Source: Paludibacteraceae bacterium (lineage in GTDB: Bacteria > Bacteroidota > Bacteroidia > Bacteroidales > Paludibacteraceae). Taken from it: a stretch of DNA of 64,000 nt. The DNA is taken from contig JAFZLC010000001.1 of NCBI GenBank assembly GCA_017551675.1, positions 62,001 to 126,000 of the forward strand, given 5' to 3'. The notes beneath the pieces are model-generated. The model was not told the origin of the DNA and made no database searches. It saw nothing but the letters and a program-made list of their open reading frames with translations. Of the stretch, positions 52,028-61,599 are shown piece by piece (position 1 is the first letter of the stretch; the number at the start of each line of letters is the position of its first letter). A program made the position numbers and the translations under genes.

Positions 52028-55000
52028 ATGAGAATCGTGAGTGTTGTGAGTCGCTTTATTTACTGTTTGTTATTTGTGTTCTTTTGGGTGGATGCGAATA
52101 GCGAAAGGTTTTTGCGTTTTGATCAATACACGGTTTCCGATGGTTTAGGTTCCAATTTTATTAATTCGATAGAGCAAGATTCGTGCGGACATTTATGGAT
52201 CTGTACGGATTTCTGTTTGTCTCGATTTGATGGAAAGTCATTTCGTAACTTTACCACTCAGAGTCATCCGTCCATTTTACGGAATGATATCACGTATGCT
52301 AAATCATTCTCTGATGGTTCCCTCTTTTTGGGTGGTCCTCAGGGCGTTTTGCTAAAGTACAATCCGTTTTTAGACATATTCGAGGACTATTCTCCACAAG
52401 ATTTTGAAAAAACCTATTACAAGCAGATAAATGGCTTTTATGATACAAAGGAGAATGAAAAAATAGCCTTTACGACAGGTGGTTTTTATAAGTTGTATCC
52501 GAAAGAAGCTCGTTTTACCAATGAGTTTCCTGCATACGAGAAGTATAAGGATTGTTATATACTCTCTTTCTATCAGGATAAATACGGACGTTATTGGATC
52601 TGTTCCTTTAATAAATTGTATATTGTTGAGCAGTCGGGAGAGTTGGTGAAAGAGGTCGATTTGGCTTCAGGACAGACTTCGATGTTTTCATCCAAGATTA
52701 TGCCGGTTTCCGATCGTCGCATTTTGATATCATGTTTTGCCGATATTTTATACTCTTTCGATGTGGATGAGGAGGGACATATTTCGGATCCTGTCCCAAT
52801 CGCTTTACCTTTTAACAATCTGAATTGTATATTAAAAGACCAAAGGGGCCATTTCTGGTTTTCTACGGATGGTTCTGGATTGTGGGTATCGGAAGAGGCA
52901 CCTGTTGTTGGTACCAAGTTTGAGAAGATTTTACCATCCAATCTTCCTGCAGAAGGGTTGGAGAAACTATATTTTGTGACTGAAACGTACAATGGAGATA
53001 TCTGGGTGGGGTCACATAGTGCAGGATTGTGGCGTTGTTCGCCGTATAAGGAAAGAAGCATTTTGTTCTCTGAGGATGTGCGCTTCTCTAAGCGAATGGC
53101 TAGCTCCTTTACTGAGGATGAACATCATAATATATACGTTTCGTGTGATGGCGGTGGTCTGGTGAAGTTGGATTCCACCTATAAGGAAACAGAGGAACTA
53201 TTAGAGTCGTATGGCTTGACAAGCCGAAATGTGGTCTCCCACATGGAGGATAAGAACGGACATCTATGGTTGGCAACGTGGGGAGGTGGTATTTTGGAGT
53301 TTGATCCTGTATCCAAACGCTATAGAAGAGAACGTTTTCATGGATTAAACTCTAATTTGAGCTGTTTCTCTCATGTGAATGTGTTGTCCAATGGAGAAAT
53401 ATGGGTCAGCACCGGAGGTGATGGAATTTATATGAAAGATACGAAAGGAGAGTGGCATCGTTATTTGTTGCAATTCTCTGAGAGTGAGTTTGATATGTGG
53501 CCATCGCGCATTATTGAAGGAAAAGGAGATGAGCGATGGATAGCCACCTCCCGTTCCTTGTGGTGGGCAAAGGGAGATGAACGTAGACCTGTTCTACCTG
53601 ATTTTTCTAAGTCGACCGACCATAATCCAATGAAAGTGATTGATTTAGTATATGATGAGAGTGAATATGTGTATGTTGCCACAGATCGTAGTATCATTCG
53701 TTTTTCATCAGGTGCAACGACGATAGACACGTTGTCGTTCTTGCCTAATGTTTCCTACTATTCCGTTTGTTTCGACAAAAAAGGAATGTTGCGTGCAAGT
53801 ACCTCTATCGGTATTTTAATTATTGATTGTGCAAAACAGACATATTCGAAGGATAATATTGGGTTCACACAGAAGGGTATGAACTACTTCAGAATCCATA
53901 GCTCATTTGTGGCATCCGATGGCCGTGTTTTCTTTGGTACGAAGGATGGCTTCGTTGTTCAAAATTCAGAAGAAGCTACACCCGTTATTCATTTGAAACA
54001 CATGAAATTCAGTAATCTGAAGATTTCAGATTTGGATATGGCCCAGCAGCAACCGTATATGGAGATGGATTCAAAAGCCATACTGAAAAGTGTTAGGTTG
54101 CCATACAACTTGTCTGATATATCTGTTGACGTTGATTTGGTGGATTTCTCGGAACACAGTCTCGATTTGTCCTATCGTTTGGTAAATTTCTCAGACAAGT
54201 GGATTCCTGTGCCAGAAAGCCGAAAGATACAATTCTCATATATCCCAAGTGGTGAATATCAGTTGGAAGTTAAGGTAGAACACAATGGAGTGGAGATTCG
54301 AACCATTTCGTTGCCGATTTCTGTTTTGCCACCTTGGTGGAAGACATGGTGGTTTACGTTGTTATGTATTCTCTTAGTTGCCGCTATGGTGGGTAGTTTC
54401 TTCTATATCCGTTATCGACGGATGAAGCAGACGCAGAAGGAGTTGGAGCACATGGTGGAGGTGCGTACACGTGAGTTGGATGATAAGAATGTTCAGATTG
54501 AGCAGCAGAATAATGAGTTGAAGCAAGTGTTGGCGGATAAGAACAGGGTTCTTTCCGTGGTGGCGCATGATTTGAAGAATCCTATGTTTGCTATTGTAGG
54601 AGCCTTGGAAGGTTGGATCAGACGGGAGTCGGGAATGGACAATGCAGAGAAGCGTAGCGTTATCTCGAGTGTGTTATCCTCATCGCAGACGTTGCAGAGT
54701 GAGATGGGACGATTGTTGGAGTGGGCCCGTGCGGATAGTGATAAGATTGATTTCAATCCGTCGAATGTAGATCTCTTCTCCTCGTTGAATAATGTATCCT
54801 CTCTGTTATCCACGTTGATGGTGAAGAAAAATCTGAGTCTCGACTTGGATATCCAGATGCAGCATTGCTTGTGGGCAGATAATCGTATGATTAGCACTAT
54901 ATTCCGTAATTTCATTAACAATGCCATAAAGTTCACACCAGAGGGTGGAAAGATACGAGTGGTGGCGCGCGAGAGTGATGGACACGCCCAAGTGGAGGTA

Positions 55001-56059
55001 TCAGATAATGGTGTGGGAATTTCGGAAGAGAAACTGAAAGCTTTGCAGGATCAGGGATATTGTGATTCTACATTAGGTACAGACAATGAAAAGGGTACGG
55101 GATTAGGATTCCGTATCTGTAGGGATTATGTGAAGCGAAATGCAGGTACGTTGCAGATTCAGAGTAAGGAAGGGGAGGGAACCACTATTTCTATGACCTT
55201 CCCATTGTCGGATATGTTGGTGGCTGATTTGATGTCGATCAATGCCGGAACCAACGAACCATTGGAAAAGACGATAGATAAGGATGTATTGGAGGGCAAT
55301 ACTGTGGTTGTAGTAGATGATGATGCGTTGATATGTCAGAACATCTCCAATATTCTTAGTACCTATATGGAGGTTTATACCGCCTCCAACGGAGAAGAGG
55401 CATTGAAAGTGATTGCGGAACACAATGTAGATTTGGTGTTGAGTGATGTTGAAATGCCAGTTATGAATGGTATTGAGTTGAGCAGGCGCTTGGCACATGA
55501 TGAGAAAACAGATGCGATACCGTTCTTATTCCTCTCTGCCAAGAATGAGCAATCAGACCGTTTGTTAGGATTGTTGAGTGGGGCGATTGATTATATCCCT
55601 AAGCCATTTAGCGTTAGTGAGTTGATGGTGAAGGTGAACAATATTCTTCGTATTCGTCAGAAGCAGCAAACGCGCTTGTTGCAGGAGACATATTATCGTC
55701 CGTCGGATGCTCCACAACCGCCGACACAGGAGAAGGAGGAGAAGATTAATCCATTCCTAACGAAACTGATGGAGTGTATGGAGGAGCATTATCAGGAGAG
55801 TGAGTTCTCTATGGAGAATTTAGCATCGGAAGTGGGAATGAGTCAGTCTACCCTGTCGCGTAGAACAAGGACGCTGGTGGGCAAGACTCCTGTTGAATTA
55901 ATGAATGAATATAGGCTGAATAAGGCCATGAATTTATTGAAAGAGGGCGGAGATAGTAATATAGCTGAGATAGCCTATTCAGTTGGATTCTCAGATCCAG
56001 CCTATTTCACGAGGAAGTTTAAGGATTTCTTTGGTGTTTTGCCAAGTTCTGTCAAGTAA
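52028..56059 (+). CDS. Hybrid two-component system sensor/regulator (2)
   Basis: 1343 residues from ATG 52028. Same order as its neighbour: signal peptide, beta-propeller repeats (e.g. MEDKNGHLWLATWGGGILEF), Y_Y_Y domain, membrane segment (about residue 770), HisKA with His847 (VVAHDLKNPMFAIVGALEGW), HATPase (NFINNAIKFTPEGG, GTGLGFRIC), receiver with Asp1140 (LVLSDVEMP) and AraC-type HTH (IAEIAYSVGFSDPAYFTRKF). The two are clearly paralogues, conserved in the kinase core and more divergent in the propeller, so they probably sense different ligands. Target genes are not in the window. Confidence 0.93.
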   Translation: MRIVSVVSRFIYCLLFVFFWVDANSERFLRFDQYTVSDGLGSNFINSIEQDSCGHLWICTDFCLSRFDGKSFRNFTTQSHPSILRNDITYAKSFSDGSLFLGGPQGVLLKYNPFLDIFEDYSPQDFEKTYYKQINGFYDTKENEKIAFTTGGFYKLYPKEARFTNEFPAYEKYKDCYILSFYQDKYGRYWICSFNKLYIVEQSGELVKEVDLASGQTSMFSSKIMPVSDRRILISCFADILYSFDVDEEGHISDPVPIALPFNNLNCILKDQRGHFWFSTDGSGLWVSEEAPVVGTKFEKILPSNLPAEGLEKLYFVTETYNGDIWVGSHSAGLWRCSPYKERSILFSEDVRFSKRMASSFTEDEHHNIYVSCDGGGLVKLDSTYKETEELLESYGLTSRNVVSHMEDKNGHLWLATWGGGILEFDPVSKRYRRERFHGLNSNLSCFSHVNVLSNGEIWVSTGGDGIYMKDTKGEWHRYLLQFSESEFDMWPSRIIEGKGDERWIATSRSLWWAKGDERRPVLPDFSKSTDHNPMKVIDLVYDESEYVYVATDRSIIRFSSGATTIDTLSFLPNVSYYSVCFDKKGMLRASTSIGILIIDCAKQTYSKDNIGFTQKGMNYFRIHSSFVASDGRVFFGTKDGFVVQNSEEATPVIHLKHMKFSNLKISDLDMAQQQPYMEMDSKAILKSVRLPYNLSDISVDVDLVDFSEHSLDLSYRLVNFSDKWIPVPESRKIQFSYIPSGEYQLEVKVEHNGVEIRTISLPISVLPPWWKTWWFTLLCILLVAAMVGSFFYIRYRRMKQTQKELEHMVEVRTRELDDKNVQIEQQNNELKQVLADKNRVLSVVAHDLKNPMFAIVGALEGWIRRESGMDNAEKRSVISSVLSSSQTLQSEMGRLLEWARADSDKIDFNPSNVDLFSSLNNVSSLLSTLMVKKNLSLDLDIQMQHCLWADNRMISTIFRNFINNAIKFTPEGGKIRVVARESDGHAQVEVSDNGVGISEEKLKALQDQGYCDSTLGTDNEKGTGLGFRICRDYVKRNAGTLQIQSKEGEGTTISMTFPLSDMLVADLMSINAGTNEPLEKTIDKDVLEGNTVVVVDDDALICQNISNILSTYMEVYTASNGEEALKVIAEHNVDLVLSDVEMPVMNGIELSRRLAHDEKTDAIPFLFLSAKNEQSDRLLGLLSGAIDYIPKPFSVSELMVKVNNILRIRQKQQTRLLQETYYRPSDAPQPPTQEKEEKINPFLTKLMECMEEHYQESEFSMENLASEVGMSQSTLSRRTRTLVGKTPVELMNEYRLNKAMNLLKEGGDSNIAEIAYSVGFSDPAYFTRKFKDFFGVLPSSVK

Positions 56060-56732
56060 AAATAGAATGGGGATACCCATAAATTTTTGTTATTATTACT
56101 TTTTTTTAGGGGAGATTTAAAAATGTTGCATTCTTGTTTTTCTTCGATGAAAGCGCTGTTTTTTGTTTGTAAAAGCTAGTAAAAAATCTGCATTGCAAAA
56201 AAAATCCTATCATCTGCGTAATTTTTCACACGGTAATGCATGTTTTATGCTTTACTTTGCTATGTCTATCAGAGGATGGATGACAAAGTTGATATCATTG
56301 AACATTTGAGTCAGAAGTACCGACATGATAATTTAGAGGGACAAGAACAGAAAATTATCATTAGGTTCAGACGTACCATTATTATACACAGTATACTTTT
56401 TACCCTTTACACTTATAACGGCTAGGCGAACCTTTAAGGTTCGCCGTAAAGCCCCAAAAAATAAACAAATGTTCAACTACTAGGTTAGCTCTTATATTAA
56501 TTTTTCAATATACGTAACCTAATATCCTTTTTGTTTTTAAATACACACACACAATAGCATAATGTTCAGTTTAGTGCAGTTTTAATTCGTGTTCCTGTTT
56601 TTTTCGTAGGTGTATTCTTCCCAGGAATACACCTTTTTTTTGTTTTATCGGATTCAATAAATTCATTTTGTGGGTTCTTAACTCTTAAAAAACAACAAAC
56701 GAAAAGAATATTTCCTAATAATTGATATATTT
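56060..56732. other. Intergenic region after hybrid sensor 2, left edge of decayed array
   Basis: About 670 bp with no convincing gene. It holds a compact hairpin GGCGAACCT/AGGTTCGCC (56425-56445) not followed by T, an imperfect inverted repeat TAGGTTA/TAACCTA (56481-56523), and a true terminator at 56608-56641. Several separated hairpins recall the region between the two sensor genes. Confidence 0.5.
56608..56641 (+). terminator. Rho-independent terminator
   Basis: Perfect 10-bp stem AGGTGTATTC / GAATACACCT, 7-nt loop, then T8. It lies about 550 bp after the second sensor gene, so it may end a separate short transcript. Confidence 0.75.
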
Positions 56733-56938
56733 GTGGAAAAAGATATTCCGATGCTTGCCAGTTCTGTCACTGACAATGGCGAAGCTGTGCCCGATGGGGG
56801 GATATGGGTTCAATTTTCAGGAAAATCAGAACATCAACAATTTACTAACAGATGGCGTGAACTTATTGGCCACGATGACGAAAAAGCAGCAATAGTCAAA
56901 ACATCGACTGCAACTGTTGAACAAATATAACGTATTCT
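56733..56938 (+). pseudogene. Toxin-gene stub: leader fragment with NGEAVPDGG
   Basis: An open stretch of about 65 codons. Its first part contains VTDNGEAVPDGGIWVQF, which shares a 33-bp near-identical sequence with the exported leader at 63746. The second part (HQQFTNRWRELIGHDDEKAA, ending TATVEQI) differs and reads like the tail of a toxin. There is no signal peptide and no clear ribosome site. It runs straight into the double-CXXCG gene. I read it as a remnant of a large secreted toxin gene whose middle has been lost. Confidence 0.5.
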
Positions 56939-57433
56939 CTTTCAGATTATTGCCAATGTTGCGGCGTTGGACATACTCAAAAAGATGATTTTAGACTTGC
57001 TAAAATTCCCAAAGCGTCTTTCTTCTCCTTAGGCTGGGTTTTTGACGAGTTATTTGCGGATAAAACAACTTACGAAAATGTTTTTAAACCTTTTGGCGTT
57101 GCCTGTCGCAGTGTCAGATTGTATAAAAACGACAAGGTTATTGATTCTGTTGTTCAATTGGTTATTCCTACGATAGAAGAAAAAACGGAGATGGGAGATC
57201 TTGAGTATACAGTTTGCTCAAAGTGTGGCCGTGTTAAATATCACCCTGGTCTTGTAACATTTCCCTCATTACACGCAAACCCGATTGGTCATATGTATAA
57301 GACATTTGAGTGGTTTGGTTCTGGGGCGGAGGCTCATAAGAAAATATATATATCGGCTCAATTGCGCGATAGAATGATGGAGAATAAGATTGCTAAATAT
57401 TGGAATTTCCTTCCAACCAGAAGTGATGTGTGA
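56921..57433 (+). pseudogene. Double-CXXCG protein, likely immunity protein, start missing
   Basis: About 170 codons open from 56921. Two zinc-ribbon halves are visible: SDYCQCCGVGHTQKDD near the start and EYTVCSKCGRVKYHPGL in the middle, with SLGWVFDELFADKTTYENVF between and YISAQLRDRMMENKI toward the end. This matches the double-CXXCG family, members of which act as immunity proteins in toxin loci. No ATG/GTG/TTG lies at a sensible distance: an in-frame TGA (56918-56920) is just upstream. The neighbouring frame has TTG followed by N-K-Y-N, so a single-base indel near 56930 may have removed the start. Confidence 0.6.
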
Positions 57434-57448
57434 CGATTTCGTATGTGA

Positions 57449-57586
57449 TGGAAAAATTTGAGAAATTATATAAAAAATAATAAGAAAGAAGGCACAATGG
57501 TGCCGAGTTTAGAAGTACAGGTAAAATATGAAAAACCAAATGATCCCAATAGTAGTACTTATGGAGGAACTGACAAAAGCAATTAA
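57449..57586 (+). pseudogene. Toxin C-terminal stub
   Basis: An in-frame stop (57446-57448) is followed by 45 codons that read like a protein end: NYIKNNKKEGTMVPSLEV, then VQVKYEKPNDPNSSTYGG and TDKSN before the stop. There is no start except an internal ATG (57497). The stop lies 1 bp before the ATG of the next small exported protein. Composition is lysine-rich, like Rhs toxin tails. Assigned from position and character, not from a family match. Confidence 0.4.
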
Positions 57587-57587
57587 A

Positions 57588-58031
57588 ATGGCTAAATTCA
57601 TAATAGTAGTCATTGTGTTCATTTTAAATCATTTGGACGCAGATGCATCAGGCTGTGTGGAAATCACGGGATTGAGGGATTTGTATCAATATGGTGATAC
57701 AATAAAGCTTAAAATAGAAAACGGGACTCAAGATACTATTTTTTGTGCTGGGGAAATAGAATTTATGTCTATGTCGGGAGATGCTTGGTATGTTACAGTT
57801 GATGATATTTGGGATCCTGATGATTATAGAATTAAACGTGCGATGGGAATTTACCCTTCCGAAATAGTAGAATGTATGATAGATTTGCATTTCATTCCTC
57901 AAGAGGATAATGTTGTGTATTGTAGGTTAAAAGTACATTATTATATGAAAGAAAACACATCAGAAAACGACATGGAAATGTCATATGTTCGGACTTTCAA
58001 AATTAAGGGCATAAAATTTTTTCAATCATGA
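57588..58031 (+). CDS. Small exported protein, possible immunity protein
   Basis: 147 residues from ATG 57588, chosen because it gives a clean signal peptide (MAKFIIVVIVFILNHLDADA). The mature part looks beta-rich (GCVEITGLRDLYQYGDTIKL, IENGTQDTIFCAGEIEFM, VVYCRLKVHYYMKE), like a single Ig-like or C2-like domain with paired cysteines. It directly follows a toxin-tail stub. Periplasmic or outer-membrane location is expected. Family not recognised. Confidence 0.6.
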   Translation: MAKFIIVVIVFILNHLDADASGCVEITGLRDLYQYGDTIKLKIENGTQDTIFCAGEIEFMSMSGDAWYVTVDDIWDPDDYRIKRAMGIYPSEIVECMIDLHFIPQEDNVVYCRLKVHYYMKENTSENDMEMSYVRTFKIKGIKFFQS

Positions 58032-58051
58032 AAAAACATCCGTGAAAATAA

Positions 58052-58162
58052 CACGGTAAAGTTAAATTCGAAGAGGTTATGGCGAAACCTAAAGAAGGAC
58101 ATAAAGGATCGTCGCGTAGAGTTAGATTATTTGACAAAGATAAAAGAGCCTTTCGGAAGTGA
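58052..58162 (+). pseudogene. Toxin C-terminal stub
   Basis: After a TAA the frame is open for 36 codons: HGKVKFEEVMAKPKEGHKGS then SRRVRLFDKDKRAFRK and stop. The high Lys/Arg content is typical of nuclease-like toxin ends. It ends 25 bp before the start of the next exported protein. No upstream domain remains in this frame. Confidence 0.45.
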
Positions 58163-58187
58163 AATTAACAATCATTTATTTGTGAAT

Positions 58188-59333
58188 ATGCTTAAAATAT
58201 ATCCTTTCCTACTATTTTTTGTGATGTCTAACCTTTATGCAGGGGAAAGATATTTCCTTCCGTCATGTGAGATTACTAGAATAGATAGTTCAGAAAGCGT
58301 ATATATAACATACATAATTCCACAAAAGGATGCTGTAATTGCAACAACCAAACAAATAAGGGTCATTTCAACTGATTATGCACTTATGAATCGTATTACG
58401 GTTGGGAAAAGATATGATTTGACAGTTGAATGTATTGGTCCTAATGAAGATCGTATTAACTATTCACGAAAGACTATAACTATACCGAGTCTGGATGATT
58501 TTGAGCGATATTATGTGGAAAACATTATGTTGACAGAAGGAATAACCACTTTTGAATTGGGAGGAGGAGATAGTGCTACAATGGCAAATGAAACGTATGT
58601 GCAATCGTCTGTTTATAAATTAATAAGTTGTGATGGACTTCCTGTTAATCGCTTTCTCTGCGACTCGATAATCAATCGTTGTGATTTTGTCCCAAGGAAG
58701 GATGATGATTATCCGCAAATAGCAGTTGATTATTTATGTAATCAAATTCTAAAAGATCTTTCGATAACAAGTGGGTGTAAGATTCAATTGTATTTAACGT
58801 ATAAGTCTGATTTATCCACTTTTTACAGGATCTACGATAGCTATGAGCGACTATATGGGAAGGACACCACTTCTCATTTTTCGGATTTTAACCGATATCC
58901 TATTTCTTCGTATTCTCGATTGAATCCTAAGTTATCCACAGTTACGACTATAGAAGATGAACGAAGAGAACGAAATCTATACGAATCGATTCATGGAATC
59001 TCTCGATATAAAGCAAATACTTCTCATCGTTGTGATTTACTTGTTTCTTCCTCTGTTAGATATAGAGGCAGTAATAATGTATTAATTCTGTTAACTAACC
59101 ATAGTTGTCATCGGGTCTATTATATCATTGTAATGATGGATGATGAGGGAAATCCGACAGGCTATAGTGTTCAAAAAGGATGTATTATACTACCAGAAAA
59201 GGAGAAGTATTATAAATTTCTTTTTCAATATCCATTATATTGGCGTTGGTATCGGAGAAAATTCTTTGTGAAAAGATTTGTTGTTCCGGATTTTGAATAT
59301 ATTTATAAATCCCGAATTTGGGAAGGTGGATGA
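58188..59333 (+). CDS. Exported protein of unknown function (381 residues)
   Basis: Start at ATG 58188 gives a signal peptide (MLKIYPFLLFFVMSNLYAGE). The body is beta-rich in the first third (ISTDYALMNRITVGKRYDLT) and mixed afterwards, with no catalytic motif recognised; about six cysteines are scattered. The C-terminal part has many aromatic and basic residues (YPLYWRWYRRKFFVKRF). Its last codons overlap the start of an Rhs core remnant in another frame, showing that this gene and the Rhs fragment were joined by recombination. It could be a large immunity protein; function unknown. Confidence 0.6.
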   Translation: MLKIYPFLLFFVMSNLYAGERYFLPSCEITRIDSSESVYITYIIPQKDAVIATTKQIRVISTDYALMNRITVGKRYDLTVECIGPNEDRINYSRKTITIPSLDDFERYYVENIMLTEGITTFELGGGDSATMANETYVQSSVYKLISCDGLPVNRFLCDSIINRCDFVPRKDDDYPQIAVDYLCNQILKDLSITSGCKIQLYLTYKSDLSTFYRIYDSYERLYGKDTTSHFSDFNRYPISSYSRLNPKLSTVTTIEDERRERNLYESIHGISRYKANTSHRCDLLVSSSVRYRGSNNVLILLTNHSCHRVYYIIVMMDDEGNPTGYSVQKGCIILPEKEKYYKFLFQYPLYWRWYRRKFFVKRFVVPDFEYIYKSRIWEGG

Positions 59334-59539
59334 GTGTGGATCCGCTGCTTACGAAGTATCCGGGGATGAGTTCTTATAATTATTGTGTGGGAAATCCGGT
59401 GATTTTAGTTGATTATGATGGTCGCGCTCATAATGGTGGATTTTGTATTAAAAATAATACAAAAAAAAGACTAGTTTTTATATCGAAACCTAACATTGAA
59501 ATTACAGAATCAATTGAACACAATGGAGAAAAAAAATAG
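59309..59539 (+). pseudogene. Rhs core C-terminal remnant plus short toxin stub
   Basis: Frame open after a TAA at 59306. NLGRWMSVDPLLTKYPGM, then SSYNYCVGNPVILVDYDGR, is the conserved end of the Rhs-repeat-associated core (normally DPxxGRWLSxDPL...NPxxxxDPDG). It is followed by only 37 residues (AHNGGFCIKNNTKKRLVF, ending EHNGEKK), too short for a toxin, so an internal deletion is likely. The start is missing. The stop overlaps the start of the next gene by 17 bp, the usual tight coupling of a toxin and its immunity gene. Confidence 0.75.
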
Positions 59540-60467
59540 CTTATTTAGAGGGTGCCTATTTGCACATATGGTATTGTTGTCCATTATCCTATTAGTTGTG
59601 GTAATTGGTAAATTTCTTACATCAGATGCTTATGTTTGGAGTTTCACAAAATCGAATGAAGATGTATATCGGTATATTGCAGAATCCAAATCGAAATTTA
59701 ATTTAAATGAGGAGTGTGATAATATATATGAACGATTACATTTTTTATACAATCATAATGATTCATTGGCTTTTGATAGTATTTTGACTGATATTTTGTC
59801 TTTTAGAACAAAAGATGGATATTTAAAGGATTCGCAAACTATATGGCCTGTGCTGACGTGGTGTAAGGAACGAGGCGTAAAATATCCAGAAATTAAATCG
59901 TTGAGGGATTCTTTTTTGTCTATCAAGAGAGATAGTGTATGGGAATACCATTTTGATAAACATAGTAGTAGGACAAATAGTGTAATCGGTTTTTTACGTA
60001 TTTTGGATGATGCGATTTGTTATATGATGTCTGATACTTTAGCATGGAAGGAAGATGTTGATTTGTATGAGGAAGTAACGTCATGTAAGGCAATACGTGA
60101 AGGGTTTTATGAAAGGCTTCTCCGAAATGGAAGATATTCTGTGGATAGTACACAAATTCCTACTATTGTTAAATCTCATTCATGTCTTTTCCATGATGAT
60201 GAGATTATTAATGGTGCTCCTAAACGTTTTGGCTTTGTGCTTCAGAATGATACTGTGTGTGAAGTGATTTCTATAAAAAAGGAATATTGTGTCATTGATC
60301 GTTACTATTATGCTAATATGGTTCAAGAAGATTGTCAATGTCATCACTTTTGGCATGATAGAATGAACGTGAGAATAAAAATAGAAAATCCACATGAATG
60401 TTTAATTAAGAGAGATTCTATATTTTCGCATGTCCATTTGAATAAAATCAAATCTCATTTTGAGTGA
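59523..60467 (+). CDS. Membrane-anchored protein, possible immunity protein
   Basis: 314 residues from ATG 59523, inside the end of the Rhs remnant. One N-terminal membrane segment (CLFAHMVLLSIILLVVVIGK) and a large helical soluble domain (YRYIAESKSKFNLNEECDNI, YERLHFLYNHNDSLAFDSIL, WPVLTWCKERGVKYPEIKSL). No known motif is seen. Overlap with the Rhs tail suggests it protects against the former toxin of that cassette. Confidence 0.6.
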   Translation: MEKKNSLFRGCLFAHMVLLSIILLVVVIGKFLTSDAYVWSFTKSNEDVYRYIAESKSKFNLNEECDNIYERLHFLYNHNDSLAFDSILTDILSFRTKDGYLKDSQTIWPVLTWCKERGVKYPEIKSLRDSFLSIKRDSVWEYHFDKHSSRTNSVIGFLRILDDAICYMMSDTLAWKEDVDLYEEVTSCKAIREGFYERLLRNGRYSVDSTQIPTIVKSHSCLFHDDEIINGAPKRFGFVLQNDTVCEVISIKKEYCVIDRYYYANMVQEDCQCHHFWHDRMNVRIKIENPHECLIKRDSIFSHVHLNKIKSHFE

Positions 60468-60500
60468 GAAGATATGAAAAATGTGTTTTCGAACAAATAA

Positions 60501-60548
60501 CCTAATCCAGAACTTAAAAGAGCCTATTTTAGAAAATTAGATGAGTAA
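60501..60548 (+). pseudogene. Toxin C-terminal stub, very short
   Basis: After a TAA, 15 codons read PNPELKRAYFRKLDE and stop; the stop overlaps the next start as ATGAGTAA. Short, but it matches the other stubs in being basic, in frame up to the start of a small gene and lacking its own start. Confidence 0.3.
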
Positions 60549-60756
60549 ATTATGTAATGTTTTTAATATAGTAAAAGCATCTATTTCTTTAGTGATTTTG
60601 TTTATTGCTATACCTAACACGTATGCGAACGATAAAGATATAGATACGCTGGGCGTTTTGTATTCATGCGATATAAAATATTGTAACGCTGAGGTCAGTA
60701 AAGTAATCAAGACATTGTTTCAGCAGTTTCATGTGGGTATAAGAAAAATGTTTTGA
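60541..60756 (+). CDS. Small exported protein (71 residues), probably truncated
   Basis: A good signal peptide (VKASISLVILFIAIPNTYAN) is followed by only about 40 residues (DIDTLGVLYSCDIKYCNAEV, ending VGIRKMF) with two cysteines. It is too short to judge a fold, and the frame probably ended early through mutation. It overlaps the end of a toxin-tail stub, as expected for an immunity gene. Confidence 0.4.
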   Translation: MSKLCNVFNIVKASISLVILFIAIPNTYANDKDIDTLGVLYSCDIKYCNAEVSKVIKTLFQQFHVGIRKMF

Positions 60757-60906
60757 TAACTTTATTTGTATTAAAAAAACATATAATTTTATGAATTGTA
60801 AATAGAAACATTGTCTTTTGTGAATTTTTGGCGTAGAGACAAGAGATAACAATGTTTTGTAGCCTGCGAACAATAAATTTGAAGTTTAATATAAAATGAT
60901 ACAGTT

Positions 60907-61599
60907 ATGAAAATACTAAAGAAAATCATAATAAGTTTGAGTGTGATGCTTTTGGTCGGTGGCGCATGCTTTGCTCAGCAACAGGAGGAATTTCAAAGAG
61001 ATTCGGTGTGGGGACTTGAATGGAGCCTGCAGGACTCTATTTTGACCGTGAGTTTTATGTCTTCTTGTGATGGGTATACTGGAATACTGTTAGAGTCATA
61101 TAAGGGAGGTGTTTATAATGAAAATCTATATTATGATATGTTCTCATATATGAATGAAGATGGAAACTATTGGGGAGATGTGAACAAAACTATGGATTTT
61201 GTCTCACTGATGATAGATACATTGTCTACAAGATTGACGAGGTATACTCTATCAGTAAAATTAGCTGCCGTATATTTTATCATTCCACAGGATGTTTCCT
61301 CCTATTGTGGATATTTTGGGGTGTCTTTTATTGCTCCTAATCACGAATATATTTCGACGTATATAGCTAAATATTATAGTGATCTTACGCAATGCAGTCA
61401 ATTCCTGTATTTTAATCTGCTTGGTACCCTTACATGGAATGAAGACTATGGAAATGATCAGACTTTGTATGCCGAAGAATATTATACCATGGCTGGTGTT
61501 CCATTGAAAGAGATGCCAGTGGATAAACCCATTGTTGTTTTAATGAAAAATGCTGATAATCGGATTGTAAACAGTAAAGTATGTGTATGGAGGCCATGA
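60907..61599 (+). CDS. Exported protein of unknown function (230 residues)
   Basis: Signal peptide MKILKKIIISLSVMLLVGGA with processing near CFAQ. The mature part is rich in Tyr, Ser and Asp, beta-type (SVWGLEWSLQDSILTVSFMS, YTLSVKLAAVYFIIPQDVSS). The end, VPLKEMPVDKPIVVLMKNAD then NRIVNSKVCVWRP, resembles a short C-terminal sorting-like strand pair seen in type IX cargo. It overlaps the next gene by 4 bp. I see no clear toxin stub before it, so it may be an accessory rather than an immunity protein. Confidence 0.6.
   Translation: MKILKKIIISLSVMLLVGGACFAQQQEEFQRDSVWGLEWSLQDSILTVSFMSSCDGYTGILLESYKGGVYNENLYYDMFSYMNEDGNYWGDVNKTMDFVSLMIDTLSTRLTRYTLSVKLAAVYFIIPQDVSSYCGYFGVSFIAPNHEYISTYIAKYYSDLTQCSQFLYFNLLGTLTWNEDYGNDQTLYAEEYYTMAGVPLKEMPVDKPIVVLMKNADNRIVNSKVCVWRP

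Noticed and set aside
56240-56425. 61-codon open frame after hybrid sensor 2
   Set aside because: No signal peptide, motif or ribosome site; it runs through hairpin-rich non-coding sequence and its product does not look like a protein domain.
56425-56445. GGCGAACCT/AGGTTCGCC hairpin as a terminator
   Set aside because: The stem is perfect but it is followed by GTAAAGCCCC, not a T run; noted only as a hairpin.
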